Origin: Pseudomonas cavernae
Lineage (GTDB): Bacteria > Pseudomonadota > Gammaproteobacteria > Pseudomonadales > Pseudomonadaceae
NCBI RefSeq assembly: GCF_003595175.1
Contig: NZ_CP032419.1
Coordinates: 1,054,001 to 1,118,000 of the forward strand
Length of the DNA: 64,000 bases
Direction of reading: 5' to 3'
Below are positions 7,577 through 16,066 of the stretch, one piece after another (position 1 is the first letter of the stretch; the number at the start of each line of letters is the position of its first letter). The translations under genes were made by a program, and so were the position numbers. The notes below the pieces were generated by a model. The model was not told the origin of the DNA. It ran no database searches and saw only the letters and a program-made list of their open reading frames with translations.

Positions 7577-10306
7577 ATGCCAGACCTCTCCAGCTCCACC
7601 AGCTTTGCCTATCCCGCGGTCACCACGGTCGACGGGCGCTTTTTCCGCCCGCCGCTGCCGGCGGGCCATGTGCCGCGCCCGGGTCTGTGCGCGCGGCTAT
7701 CCGCCGGGCTGCACGGCCGCTTGCTGCTGGTCTGCGCGCCGGCCGGGTTTGGCAAGAGTTCGCTGGCCAGCGAGTTCTGCCAGCAGTTGCCGGCGCAGTG
7801 GCGCAGCCTGTGGCTGGGCCTGAGTCGCCGCGACAGCGATCCGGGGCGCTTTCTCGAGCGCCTGCTCGGCGGCCTGCAGCAGATCTTCCCGGGGCTGGGC
7901 GATGAGGCACTGGGGCTGCTGCGCATGCGCCAGCGCCACCAGCCGTTCGCCTTCGAGGAGTGGCTGGACGGCCTGCTCGACGAGCTGGCCGGGCGTCTCG
8001 ACCCGGCGGCGCCGTTGCTGCTGGTGCTCGACGATTATCACTTGGCCCAGGGCGCGGTGCTCGACCGCTGCCTGCAGTTCTTCCTCAACCACCTGCCGGC
8101 CGGCCTGCTCCTGCTGGTCACCAGCCGCCAGCGCCCGGACTGGCACTTGGCGCGCCTGCGCCTGTCGCAGCAACTGCTCGAGCTGCAGGAGCAGGACCTG
8201 CGCCTGACGGCCGAGGAGTCCGTCGAGCTGCTGGTCAGCCAGGGTGCCGATCTGCGCGGCGAGGCCCTGCAGGCGCTGCTGCAACGCAGCGAAGGCTGGG
8301 TCGCCGGGCTGCGCCTGTGGCTGCTGGCCGCCGCGCAGGAACCGGCCGGTCTGGCGCCGGCAGTGCACGGCGCCGACGGGCTGATTCGCGACTATCTGCT
8401 GGAGGAAGTGATCGAGCGGCAAAGCAGCGAGGTGCAGGCGTTCCTCTACGACACCGCCTGCCTCGACCGCTTCTGCGCCGAGCTCTGCGATGCCGTGCGC
8501 GACAGCCACGACAGCGCGGCGATCCTCCGCCACCTGCAGGCGCATCAGGTGTTCCTGGTGCCGCTCGACGAGCAAGGCCAGTGGTTCCGTTATCACCACC
8601 TGTTCTCCGATCTGCTGCGCGCGCGGCCGCTGGAGGCGCCGCTGCAGCCGCCGGCGCGCCTGCACCTGCGCGCCTGCCGCTGGTTCAGTGGCCAGGGCCT
8701 GCTCGACGAGGCGATCGACCAGGCCCTGCGCGCCGGCCAGCCGGATGTCGCCGCCAGCCTGGTGCAGAACCTCTCCGAGGCGCAGCTGCTCGGCGAACAG
8801 AACGTGGCGATGCTGCTGCGCTGGAAGATGGACCTGCCGGAAAGCCTGCTGAGCAGCACGCCGCGGCTGATCGTGTTGTACGCCTGGGCGCTGGCCCTGG
8901 CCTGCCAGCTGGACGCCGCCGAGGAGCTGGCCAGCCAGTTGGCGCGCTTCCTGCCGGCGCCGTCGCCGCGCGCGCAACGCTCGATGTTGGCGCAGTGGCT
9001 GGCCCTGAGCGGGGTGATTGCCCGCGGCCGCGGCGACATCGGCACGGCCGAGCGCTATTGCGGTGAAGCGCTGACCAGCATGCCGCAAGAGCGCACCGGG
9101 CAGCGGCAGATGTGCCTGTCGACCCTGGCTAACCTGGCGGTGGTGCGCGGCGACCTGTGGCGCGCCCGCGGCCTCAACCGCGAGGCTCTGGAGTTGGCCC
9201 AGCGGGTTGGCAATCCGCTGTTCGAGGCGCTCGCGCATTACGACCGGGCGCGCGTGCTGCAGGCGCGCGGCGAGGTGCTGCGCGCCCTCGATGAAGTGCG
9301 CCACGGCCTCGAGCGCTTGCGCGATCTGCCGGCGCAGCGCCTGTATGCGGTGCGCGCACGCCTGACCCTGTATGAAGGTTTCCTCCTGGCCCTGCGCCTG
9401 CAGCCGGATGCGGCGCGCGTGCGCCTGCAGGCCGGAATCGCCGAGGCGCGCGCCTGTCGCGACCTCAGCCTGTTGACCGGCTACTACCTGCTGGCCGGCT
9501 TGGCGGGGCGCGAAGGCCATTATGCCGAGGCCTTCGCCCAGCTGGCCGAGGCCGAGCGCTTGATGCACGTCTGGGACGTGCCGCCGGTCTACTACCTGGC
9601 CATGCTGACCCTGGCCAAATGCGAGCTATGGCTGCCGCAGGGCCAGCTGGAGCTGGCCGGTCTGTGGCTGACCCGGTTGGCGGAAACCTATTGCGGCGAA
9701 CAAGCCGCCAGTGCTCCGGAATTCCACCCGCAACTGCCGCTGCATCTGGAATTGCAGCAGGCGGCGCTGGAGCGTATCCAGGGCCAGCTGCCCGCCGCCG
9801 AGCGCCGCTTGCGCGCGCTCAGCCAGCAGGCGCAGGCCCGCGGCGGGCAGATCATGCGGGTGAGCGCCGAAGTTCGGCTGATCCTCCAGTGGCTGCGCGC
9901 CGGGCAGTTGCGCGAAGCGCAGCAGCACTTGGCCCTGTGCCTGGAGGCGGCGGCGGGTGGCGCCTTGCTGCCGTTCCAGGAGCTGCTGGAGCAGCAGCCG
10001 CAGTGGCTGCGCGAGCAGCTGCTCGGTGCGCCGGCCTGCGCGGTAGGCGAGGCGCTGCTGGCGCTGTTGCCGGCTCAGGAAGAGGACGGCGCTGTTCCGG
10101 CGATGACCGCCGAGGCGCTGAGTTCGCGCGAACTGGCGGTGCTGAAGCTGATCGCCCAGGGCTGCTCGAACCAGGAGATCAGCGATCGCCTGTTCATCTC
10201 CCTGCACACGGTCAAGACCCACGCCCGCCATATCAACAGCAAGCTTGGCGTCGAGCGCCGCACCCAGGCGGTGGCCCGTGCCAAGGCCCTCGGTCTACTG
10301 CGTTAG
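7577..10306 (+). CDS. MalT-like LuxR-family ATP-dependent regulator
   Basis: A 909-residue signal-transduction ATPase with a DNA-binding tail. The in-frame ORF begins further upstream inside the DUF1329 gene, but ATG 7577 gives the expected MalT-like N-terminus. A Walker A motif APAGFGKSSLA is near residue 57 and a Walker B-like LLLVLDDYH near 152. Then follow a winged-helix-like region and a long helical TPR-type domain (about 350-820). The LuxR helix-turn-helix is at the C-terminus (LSSRELAVLKLIAQG ... SLHTVKTHARHINSKL). Its place next to the DUF1302/1329 operon and ligase/thiolase pair suggests it controls them in response to an unknown inducer. Confidence 0.92.
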   Translation: MPDLSSSTSFAYPAVTTVDGRFFRPPLPAGHVPRPGLCARLSAGLHGRLLLVCAPAGFGKSSLASEFCQQLPAQWRSLWLGLSRRDSDPGRFLERLLGGLQQIFPGLGDEALGLLRMRQRHQPFAFEEWLDGLLDELAGRLDPAAPLLLVLDDYHLAQGAVLDRCLQFFLNHLPAGLLLLVTSRQRPDWHLARLRLSQQLLELQEQDLRLTAEESVELLVSQGADLRGEALQALLQRSEGWVAGLRLWLLAAAQEPAGLAPAVHGADGLIRDYLLEEVIERQSSEVQAFLYDTACLDRFCAELCDAVRDSHDSAAILRHLQAHQVFLVPLDEQGQWFRYHHLFSDLLRARPLEAPLQPPARLHLRACRWFSGQGLLDEAIDQALRAGQPDVAASLVQNLSEAQLLGEQNVAMLLRWKMDLPESLLSSTPRLIVLYAWALALACQLDAAEELASQLARFLPAPSPRAQRSMLAQWLALSGVIARGRGDIGTAERYCGEALTSMPQERTGQRQMCLSTLANLAVVRGDLWRARGLNREALELAQRVGNPLFEALAHYDRARVLQARGEVLRALDEVRHGLERLRDLPAQRLYAVRARLTLYEGFLLALRLQPDAARVRLQAGIAEARACRDLSLLTGYYLLAGLAGREGHYAEAFAQLAEAERLMHVWDVPPVYYLAMLTLAKCELWLPQGQLELAGLWLTRLAETYCGEQAASAPEFHPQLPLHLELQQAALERIQGQLPAAERRLRALSQQAQARGGQIMRVSAEVRLILQWLRAGQLREAQQHLALCLEAAAGGALLPFQELLEQQPQWLREQLLGAPACAVGEALLALLPAQEEDGAVPAMTAEALSSRELAVLKLIAQGCSNQEISDRLFISLHTVKTHARHINSKLGVERRTQAVARAKALGLLR

Positions 10307-10404
10307 GTCGCGCAAGGCGTAGGCTGGAAAGCCGCGCAGCGTTTTCCAGCGAAGAGTCGCCGGATGGGAAAGGCGCCATCCCCCTACAGCTTCTCCGGCA
10401 CGCT

Positions 10405-10606
10405 CAGAGCCTGTCTTGGATCTGCTGCGCGTCGGCGATACCGCGTTAAAAACAGCCTCGGAAAGCAGCTTGCTGCTAACGCGCTTCAGCGCGACCCGGA
10501 GGGCGAGTGCAACGAGTCATGCTCATTTACAACTCGTAAACTCCGCTTCCTCGGCTGTTTTTGCCTTGTCTCGCTCTAGCTCGCGAGATCCGAGACAAGC
10601 TCTCAG
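10405..10606. repeat. MITE-like palindromic repeat, copy M1
   Basis: About 200 bases with inverted ends (CAGAGCCTGTCTTGGATC... and ...GATCCGAGACAAGCTCTCAG) and an inner part containing gttaaaaacagcctcgg, gctcatttacaactcgtaaac and cggctgtttttgccttgtc. It shares this layout with M2 (14282-14427) and M3 (15901-16045). It is non-coding by origin but supplies the last codons of the minus-strand gene 10523-11437. Confidence 0.75.
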
Positions 10607-11437
10607 GTCGAGCTTGGGCGCAGGCGCCGGTTTCACGGCCTTGGCCGCGGCCAGCTGGCGTTCCACATCGGCCTGAATCGCGGCCAACACCGGCTGCAAC
10701 TCGCTCATGCTGGCGCGCACTTCCGGGTAGGGGTGCTGCTCGGCCAGCTGGCTGACGCGGGCGAGCAACTGCGGCCGTACCTCGGCGCCGAGATGGACGA
10801 ACAGCTCGGGCAGCAGCTTGCCGAGCTCGGCGGCGTAGAGCACCAGATCCTCGCGGCCGAACTGCTTGGTCAGGCCCAGGTAGTCGAGGGCGCTGGAGGT
10901 CAGCATGGCCGCCGCCGCCTTGGTTTCCTGCAGGCCCTGCAGGCGCACCGGGCGGCTTTGCTCGGCTTGCGCCAGGGTCATCCAGAACTCGGTGGTGAGG
11001 GTGAACAGCACCGCCTGCTGGCGCAGCGAGTAGGTCATCAGCCCGAGCGCCTCGGCGCCGTAGGGTTGCTGGGCGGCGCGGAAGTCGAAGTACAGGCGCA
11101 TCAGTTCCTTGAGCTGGAACAGCACCTCGCGCGCCTCGTTCTGGCGCAGCTCCAGCGGCATATAGATGTTCAGCTGCGGGCGGAAATTCTCCTCGCTGAC
11201 CATGCGCCGGTAGATCGGCCCGGTGAATTCGCCGCTGCGCCGGGGCAGGGCATTGGCCTGGCTGCCATCGACCTGTTTGAGCGCCTCCAGCAGCTGGTGG
11301 TAGTCGCCGCTGCGCCAGGGCCGCTCAATGTCCGGAATCTTCTGGCCGAGGTAGAACAGCTCGGCGGCGGCCAGTGGGCGCAGGAACACCAGCAGAAGGA
11401 TGGCCAGCGGCCAGAGTGGGCGGCGTAGGAGCGTCAT
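10523..11437 (-). CDS. Exported protein of unknown function, C-terminus repeat-derived
   Basis: A 304-residue protein from ATG 11437 (MTLLRRPLWPLA...). No good Shine-Dalgarno is visible there, so the start is uncertain. The first ~25 residues look like a signal peptide (LAILLLVFLRPLAAA). The rest is predicted mostly helical with no motif I recognise. The native protein appears to end near KPAPAPKLDL; the following ~26 residues are encoded by the MITE-like repeat M1, where the stop codon also lies. Codon usage agrees with a real Pseudomonas gene. It is divergent from the alpha/beta hydrolase gene. Confidence 0.75.
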   Translation of the reverse strand: MTLLRRPLWPLAILLLVFLRPLAAAELFYLGQKIPDIERPWRSGDYHQLLEALKQVDGSQANALPRRSGEFTGPIYRRMVSEENFRPQLNIYMPLELRQNEAREVLFQLKELMRLYFDFRAAQQPYGAEALGLMTYSLRQQAVLFTLTTEFWMTLAQAEQSRPVRLQGLQETKAAAAMLTSSALDYLGLTKQFGREDLVLYAAELGKLLPELFVHLGAEVRPQLLARVSQLAEQHPYPEVRASMSELQPVLAAIQADVERQLAAAKAVKPAPAPKLDLRACLGSRELERDKAKTAEEAEFTSCK

Positions 11438-11648
11438 CGCGAAGGAGATTCCGGCGGCAAACAGGGCAGGGCAAGAAGAGTACCCAGCCCACCCGCAGTC
11501 GTCACCCAGAGCCTTGGTTGGGAGGCGATGGCTGGCGGTCGGCTGGCCAGCCACGCTCAACCTAGGTTGGGGCGTCAAGGCCGGTGCGGCGTGCTTTGCT
11601 AGGCAGGTTGTCACTCCATATCAACAAGAACATTGCCGAGGTGCCTGC

Positions 11649-12590
11649 ATGTCTGCTTCCAGCCTTCCCCTGACGCCGCCGCTGGCGGCCGGTTTCGCTC
11701 GCCTGGGCTTCGGCGCCTTGCCGCTCGAGCGGCTGAAGGCGCGCTACGCCAATGCCGAGAGCGGCTCGCGCTTCATCGAACTGGACGGCTTCAACATCCA
11801 CTACCGCGACGAAGGCAGCCGCGACAAGCCGGCACTGGTGCTGATCCACGGCGTGGTGGCCTCGCTGCACACCTGGGACGGCTGGGTGCAGGCCTTCGCC
11901 CCGCACTACCGGATCATCCGTTTCGACGTGCCCGGCTTCGGCCTCACCGGCCCGGCGCGCGACGGCCAGTACAGCGGCGAGCGCATGGTGCGGATCTTCG
12001 AGCTGCTGCTCGACTATCTGGGGGTGGACAAGGCGGTGGTGGCCGGCAACTCGCTGGGCGGTTACATCGCCTGGAACTTCGCCCTGGCCCAGCCGCAGCG
12101 GGTGGCCAAGCTGATTCTCATCGATCCGGCCGGCTACGAAATGAAGAAGGTGCCGTGGATGATCGCCTCCGCCGCCTTGCCCGGCGCGACCCTGGCGATG
12201 CCGCTGTGGATGCCGCGCGCGCTGATCGCCCAGGGCATCAAGGAAGTCTATGGCGAGCCGGGGCGAATCAAGCCCGGGGTGGTCGATCGCTACTACGACC
12301 TCAGCCGTCGGCCCGGCAATCGGCGGGCGATGATGGATATCTTCCGCGTGCTGCTCAAGGTCAACCGCGAGGAGCTGCACAGCACCGCGCAACGGGTGGC
12401 CAAGCTCAAGATGCCGACCCTGCTGATGTGGGGCGACCGCGACCGCTGGATTTCACCCAAGCACGTGCCGCTGTGGCAGCGCGATGTGCCGGGCCTGCAG
12501 GTCAAGACCTACCCGGGTGTCGGCCATATCCCCATGGAAGAGATTCCCGAGCAGAGCGCGGCGGACGCCATGCGTTTCCTCCAGGGCTGA
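11649..12590 (+). CDS. Alpha/beta-fold hydrolase
   Basis: A 313-residue hydrolase starting at ATG 11649 behind GAGG. It has the oxyanion-hole motif LIHGVVAS, nucleophile elbow VAGNSLGGYIAWN (Ser as nucleophile), the acid region LLMWGDRDRWI and the catalytic His in YPGVGHIPMEE, the complete triad of the epoxide-hydrolase/haloalkane-dehalogenase-like superfamily. A substrate cannot be named from sequence. No signal peptide is visible, so it is probably cytoplasmic. Confidence 0.9.
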   Translation: MSASSLPLTPPLAAGFARLGFGALPLERLKARYANAESGSRFIELDGFNIHYRDEGSRDKPALVLIHGVVASLHTWDGWVQAFAPHYRIIRFDVPGFGLTGPARDGQYSGERMVRIFELLLDYLGVDKAVVAGNSLGGYIAWNFALAQPQRVAKLILIDPAGYEMKKVPWMIASAALPGATLAMPLWMPRALIAQGIKEVYGEPGRIKPGVVDRYYDLSRRPGNRRAMMDIFRVLLKVNREELHSTAQRVAKLKMPTLLMWGDRDRWISPKHVPLWQRDVPGLQVKTYPGVGHIPMEEIPEQSAADAMRFLQG

Positions 12591-12658
12591 GGGCCAGCTC
12601 CCCGGGAGCGCTGTTCGTGTGGCCTCTGGGGATCGTAGGTGATGGCCGGGCGCCGGGC

Positions 12659-14053
12659 TCACAGCCAGTACTCCCAGAGGCGGCCGAACAACTCCTTGGC
12701 GCGCACCGCGAGCGAGCGGCGCTGCCAGCTTGCCAGGCTGATCGGGTTCGATTGCGCCAGGTCGGCCTGGAACGCCGCGCGCATCTTGTCGCCGAAGCCG
12801 CTGCCGAGCACCACGACATTGACCTCCTGGTTGTGCAGAAAGCTGCGCCAGTCGAGGTTGGTCGAGCCGACCGTGGACCACACCCCGTCGATCACCGCGG
12901 TCTTCACATGCAGCAAGGCATCGCGGCGCTCGTACAGCTTGACCCCGGCCTGCAGCAGTTCGGTGTAGTGGGCGCGGCCGGCGTGGAATACCAGCCAGGA
13001 ATCGGTGCTGCTGGGCAGCACCAGTTTCACGTCGACGCCGCGCGCCACCGCGTCCTTGAGCGCTTCCAGCAGCTGCTGGTCGGGCACGAAGTAGGCGTTG
13101 GTCAGCCAAATCTCGGTTTGTGCGCTGCGCAGGGCCGAGATCAGCGTGGCGTAGATCAGGCTGTAGGGTTCGTCCGGCGAGCTGCCGATGGCGCGCACCA
13201 CCTCGTGGCCCTTGCGCTCGGCCGGCGGGAAGTAGTGGCGGGGCGTCAACGCCGGGCCTTTCTGCTTGGCCCAGGTGCCGATGAACAGCTTCTGCAACTC
13301 AGCGACCACCGGCCCTTCGAGCCGCAAATGGGTGTCGCGCCAGGGCAGCTGACCACCGGGCCGCACTGGCGTGGGCCGCTTGAACGAGCCGCCGGAATAC
13401 ACGCTGCTGATGTTGATGCCGCCGAGGAAGGCGATGCGTCCATCGACCACCAACAGCTTGCGGTGGTCGCGCTGGTTCACCTCCCAGCCGGCCTTGGCGG
13501 TCAGTGGATTGACCGGGTTGAACTCCAGCACCTGGATGCCGGCGTCGCGCAGGCGGGTGAAAAACTTGGGCGGCGTGCCGAGGGTGCCGACGCTGTCATG
13601 GATCAGGTTGACCTGCACGCCGGCCTGCTGCTTGGCGATCAGCGTCGCGGCGAAGCGCTGGCCGACTTCGTCGTCTTCGAGGATGTAGGTTTCCATGTTG
13701 ATGTGGTCGCGCGCGGCGTCGATCGCGGCGAACATCGCTTGGTAGGTGCGCGGGCCGTCCTGCAGCAGCTCGACCTGGTTGCCAGCGGTCAGTGGACTGC
13801 CGACCACGGCTTCCTCGATCGCCAGGTGCAGGTCGAAGATGTTGGTCTCCTTACCGCTGGCCTCGAGCCGCTCGAGGATCGCCTTGCTGTGCGCGGCCGA
13901 CAGCGGCCCGCGGGCGCCATCGATCTGCACCGGCCTGGCTGGGCGGTGCGCCATGTCCGGCACTATGGTCGGCAACGAACTGCAAGCGGCGAGTAGCACC
14001 AGGCCCAGCACCAGCGCAACACGCGCAAGAGATGGCAAGCGCAGCAGATTCAT
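12659..14053 (-). CDS. Phospholipase D-family lipoprotein (cardiolipin-synthase-like)
   Basis: 464 residues from ATG 14053, chosen because AGGAGG lies seven bases before it. The lipoprotein signal is LVLGLVLLAACSS with the lipobox cysteine. Two HKD phosphatidyltransferase motifs are present: HRKLLVVDG in the first half and HVKTAVIDG in the second, each followed by the family GGINI and GSTNLDWRS elements. It should transfer or hydrolyse phosphatidyl groups at the periplasmic face, like ClsB/ClsC-type enzymes; hydrolase and synthase activity cannot be separated here. Confidence 0.88.
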   Translation of the reverse strand: MNLLRLPSLARVALVLGLVLLAACSSLPTIVPDMAHRPARPVQIDGARGPLSAAHSKAILERLEASGKETNIFDLHLAIEEAVVGSPLTAGNQVELLQDGPRTYQAMFAAIDAARDHINMETYILEDDEVGQRFAATLIAKQQAGVQVNLIHDSVGTLGTPPKFFTRLRDAGIQVLEFNPVNPLTAKAGWEVNQRDHRKLLVVDGRIAFLGGINISSVYSGGSFKRPTPVRPGGQLPWRDTHLRLEGPVVAELQKLFIGTWAKQKGPALTPRHYFPPAERKGHEVVRAIGSSPDEPYSLIYATLISALRSAQTEIWLTNAYFVPDQQLLEALKDAVARGVDVKLVLPSSTDSWLVFHAGRAHYTELLQAGVKLYERRDALLHVKTAVIDGVWSTVGSTNLDWRSFLHNQEVNVVVLGSGFGDKMRAAFQADLAQSNPISLASWQRRSLAVRAKELFGRLWEYWL

Positions 14054-14221
14054 TCGGCATCCTCCTGGCATGGGAGGGGTACCGCGGCGCAACTGGCGGG
14101 GCCGTGGCGGCCCGGCGGGTGACGGTATGTTTATCAGCGTAGCGGTTGAAAAGAATCACCGCGTCGCGCGGCTGTCGGCGTTCTTGCGCACGTCCTTTAC
14201 AAGCTGAAGTGATCTGCCGCT

Positions 14222-14262
14222 GCAAAGAACAAGGGAGGCCAGGTGCCTCCCTGGTTCTTTGC
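14222..14262. terminator. Long hairpin (terminator-like)
   Basis: GCAAAGAACaAGGGAGGC / GCCTCCCTgGTTCTTTGC, an 18-pair arm with one mismatch and a five-base loop, in the 370-base gap between the PLD and ohr genes. No strong T-run follows on either strand, so termination of ohr transcripts is possible but not certain. The rest of the gap is repeat M2. Confidence 0.55.
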
Positions 14263-14281
14263 ATTGCCGCCGAGCTGGGCT

Positions 14282-14427
14282 CAGAACCTGTTTACGATCT
14301 CGCGAGCTAGAGTCAAACAAGGCGAAAACGGCTGAGGAAGCGGAGTTTACGCGTTGTAAATGAGCATTCCGAAGCCGTTTTCAACGCAGTTTGACTGACG
14401 CGCAGCAGATCGTAGACAGGTTCTCAG
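14282..14427. repeat. MITE-like palindromic repeat, copy M2
   Basis: A 146-base element in the opposite orientation to M1 and M3, with ends CAGAACCTGTTTACGATC and GATCGTAGACAGGTTCTCAG. The right end overlaps the ohr stop codon (14424-14426), so the element borders or has replaced the extreme 3' end of ohr. Confidence 0.8.
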
Positions 14428-14849
14428 ACCAGGGTCAGGGTCACATTGATATTGCCCTGGGTCGCATTCGAATAAGGGCAGACGATGTGGGCCTTGCCGA
14501 CCAGGTCCTGGGCCGTCTGGCGGTCGATGCCCGGCAGGCTGATCTTCAGTTCCACCTCGATGCCGAAACCGGTGGGCAACACCCCGATGCCGACTATGCC
14601 CTCGATCGAGGACTCCTCGGACAGGGCGATCTTCTCCTTGCCGGCGACGAACTTCAGGGCGCCGAGGAAGCAGGCGGAGTAACCCGCGGCGAACAGCTGC
14701 TCGGGATTGGTCCCGTGGCCGCCCGCACCACCCAGTTCCTTCGGCGTGGTCAGTTTCACGTCCAGCACACCGTCGGATGACACCGCGCGACCTTCGCGGC
14801 CGCCATAGGCTTCGGCGTATGCACGATAGAGCGCTTTTTCTATAGGCAT
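14424..14849 (-). CDS. ohr: Organic hydroperoxide resistance protein Ohr
   Basis: 141 residues from ATG 14849, which follows AAGGAGA at good spacing. It is an OsmC/Ohr-fold thiol peroxidase with the two redox cysteines in [10 protein letters not shown] (about residue 61) and [11 protein letters not shown] (about 125), and the conserved [15 protein letters not shown] loop. It reduces organic and lipid hydroperoxides using lipoylated partners. The partner repressor OhrR is not adjacent. The C-terminus NVTLTLV ends at the edge of repeat M2 and may lack a residue or two. Confidence 0.95.
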   Translation of the reverse strand: MPIEKALYRAYAEAYGGREGRAVSSDGVLDVKLTTPKELGGAGGHGTNPEQLFAAGYSACFLGALKFVAGKEKIALSEESSIEGIVGIGVLPTGFGIEVELKISLPGIDRQTAQDLVGKAHIVCPYSNATQGNINVTLTLV

Positions 14850-15437
14850 GACTGATCTCCTTGCTAGGGGGAGGGACGCAGCCCCATGGCGCGCTGGGGC
14901 TGTTCCGGGAGGAACGCTGAACAAGCCTAGCAGGCTGTTGAAAGACGGTCGGCTCGGCGGCGGGTTGGGGCGGCGTGCGTACGGGCTTGGTATAAGGCGG
15001 CGCACCGCTCTGGGCTACTGTTTGGGGGGCGGTCGGCGGTCTTGGCCGGGCCGCGGGTCCTGTTCGATTCGATGTGCTTGCTCATGGTGGCCCCGGAGTT
15101 CATCGCGAAACCCGCGAAATTGTCTGGAGCCGGGATGAAGACCAGGGTAGCCAACGCGCGCAGCGTCGGTGCGCTGCCGCGCTTATGGACGGCGGCGCCA
15201 TCGGAACATGTGGTGCTAGTGGAGGTGGTTGAAAAACCACTGCGCTCGGCTCTACGGCGTTGCAATCAGCCTCGGAAGCCGCTTGTGGCTAACGCGCTTT
15301 AGCTCGGCCCCCGAAGGAGCGAGCGAAGCGAGTCATGCTTACTCATACCTCGTGTCGCTCCACGAGCATCCGCCATGTTGGGCCGCCGCATTACGGATAA
15401 TGGCAGCGCCTTTGTATCGCCCGGTGTTTCCCTGGTT
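14850..15437. other. Gene-free 588-base stretch with a degenerate repeat
   Basis: No convincing gene on either strand. The part from about 15225 to 15385 resembles the inside of repeat M1 (cagcctcgg, gctaacgcgcttta, gagtcatgctta) but lacks clear terminal inverted repeats, so it is probably a decayed or composite copy (M4). The remainder near 14930-15220 looks like decayed intergenic sequence. Confidence 0.5.
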
Positions 15438-15860
15438 TTAGCCTTCCGCGTGCGCGCAACAGCTGCGACTGTCCAACGCTTCCAGCAGCCGGCAGTGTTC
15501 GGCGTGTGCGCTGTGGCAGCCGGCGATCTTGCGCAGCTCGGCCTGCATCGCCTGGAGGTCGCGAATCCGCGCTTCGATGCTGCTCAGGTGCTGCTGGGCC
15601 AGCCGGTCGGCCTGGTCGCAGGGGCTCTGCGGTTGGTCGGCCAGGGCCAGCAGGGCCTTGATCTCCTCTAGGCTGAAGCCCAGTTCGCGACCGCGGCGGA
15701 TGAAGCGCAGGCGCCGCACGTCGGCTTCGGCGTAGTGGCGATAACCGGAGGCGCTGCGCTGCGGTTCGGGCAGCAGGCCGCTGCGCTCGTAGAAGCGGAT
15801 GGTTTCCAGATTGACCCCGCTTTCGCGGCTGAGGGCGCTGATGGTGAAGGGCTTGGCCAT
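15438..15860 (-). CDS. MerR-family metal-responsive regulator
   Basis: A 140-residue MerR protein starting directly after its own operator. The N-terminal winged helix is classical (FTISALSRESGVNLETIRFYERSGLL, shown here by its pieces TISALSRESGVN and IRFYERSGLL), followed by a coiled dimerisation helix. Candidate metal ligands are Cys82-region SPCDQAD, GCHSAHAEHC and the terminal SCCAHAEG. This resembles the Zn/Cd/Pb/Hg branch rather than the SoxR or drug-binding branches; which metal is sensed cannot be decided. The divergent neighbour is a CDF cation exporter, its likely target. Confidence 0.9.
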   Translation of the reverse strand: MAKPFTISALSRESGVNLETIRFYERSGLLPEPQRSASGYRHYAEADVRRLRFIRRGRELGFSLEEIKALLALADQPQSPCDQADRLAQQHLSSIEARIRDLQAMQAELRKIAGCHSAHAEHCRLLEALDSRSCCAHAEG

Positions 15861-15863
15861 GGC

Positions 15864-15894
15864 TTGACTCCGTAGTTACTACAGGGTTTAGCGT
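15864..15894 (+). promoter_or_regulatory. MerR-type promoter/operator
   Basis: -35 TTGACT (15864-15869), a 19-base spacer and -10 TAGCGT (15889-15894). The spacer holds the dyad ACTCCGTAGT / ACTACAGGGT. A 19-20 base spacer with such a dyad is the hallmark of MerR-activated promoters. It points right, toward the CDF exporter at 16067, and lies four bases from the regulator's start codon. Confidence 0.8.
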
Positions 15895-15900
15895 ACACCT

Positions 15901-16045
15901 CAGAACCTGTTCAAAGTCTGCTATGCGTCGGCCATGCGGCGTTAAAAATGGCTTCGGACTGCTCATTTACAGCTCGTAAACTGCGCGTCCTCAGCCATTT
16001 TTGCCTTGTCTGACCTTAGCTCGCGAGCCTTTGAACAGGTTCTTA
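15901..16045. repeat. MITE-like palindromic repeat, copy M3
   Basis: A 145-base element with perfect outer arms CAGAACCTGTTCAAAG and CTTTGAACAGGTTCT and the family interior (gttaaaaatggcttcgg, gctcatttacagctcgtaaac, ccatttttgccttgtc). It begins six bases after the -10 box of the MerR-type promoter and ends just before the Shine-Dalgarno of the exporter gene, so it forms almost the whole 5' leader of that transcript. Confidence 0.85.
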
Positions 16046-16066
16046 CCCCTCTAGGAGAGAACCGTT

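Noticed and set aside
7697..9568. Long minus-strand frame opposite the LuxR regulator
   Set aside because: Gln/Ala-rich shadow frame without start signal or family match.
14222..14262. Long hairpin considered as tRNA or structured RNA gene
   Set aside because: A single perfect stem with a five-base loop; no cloverleaf and no conserved tRNA bases.
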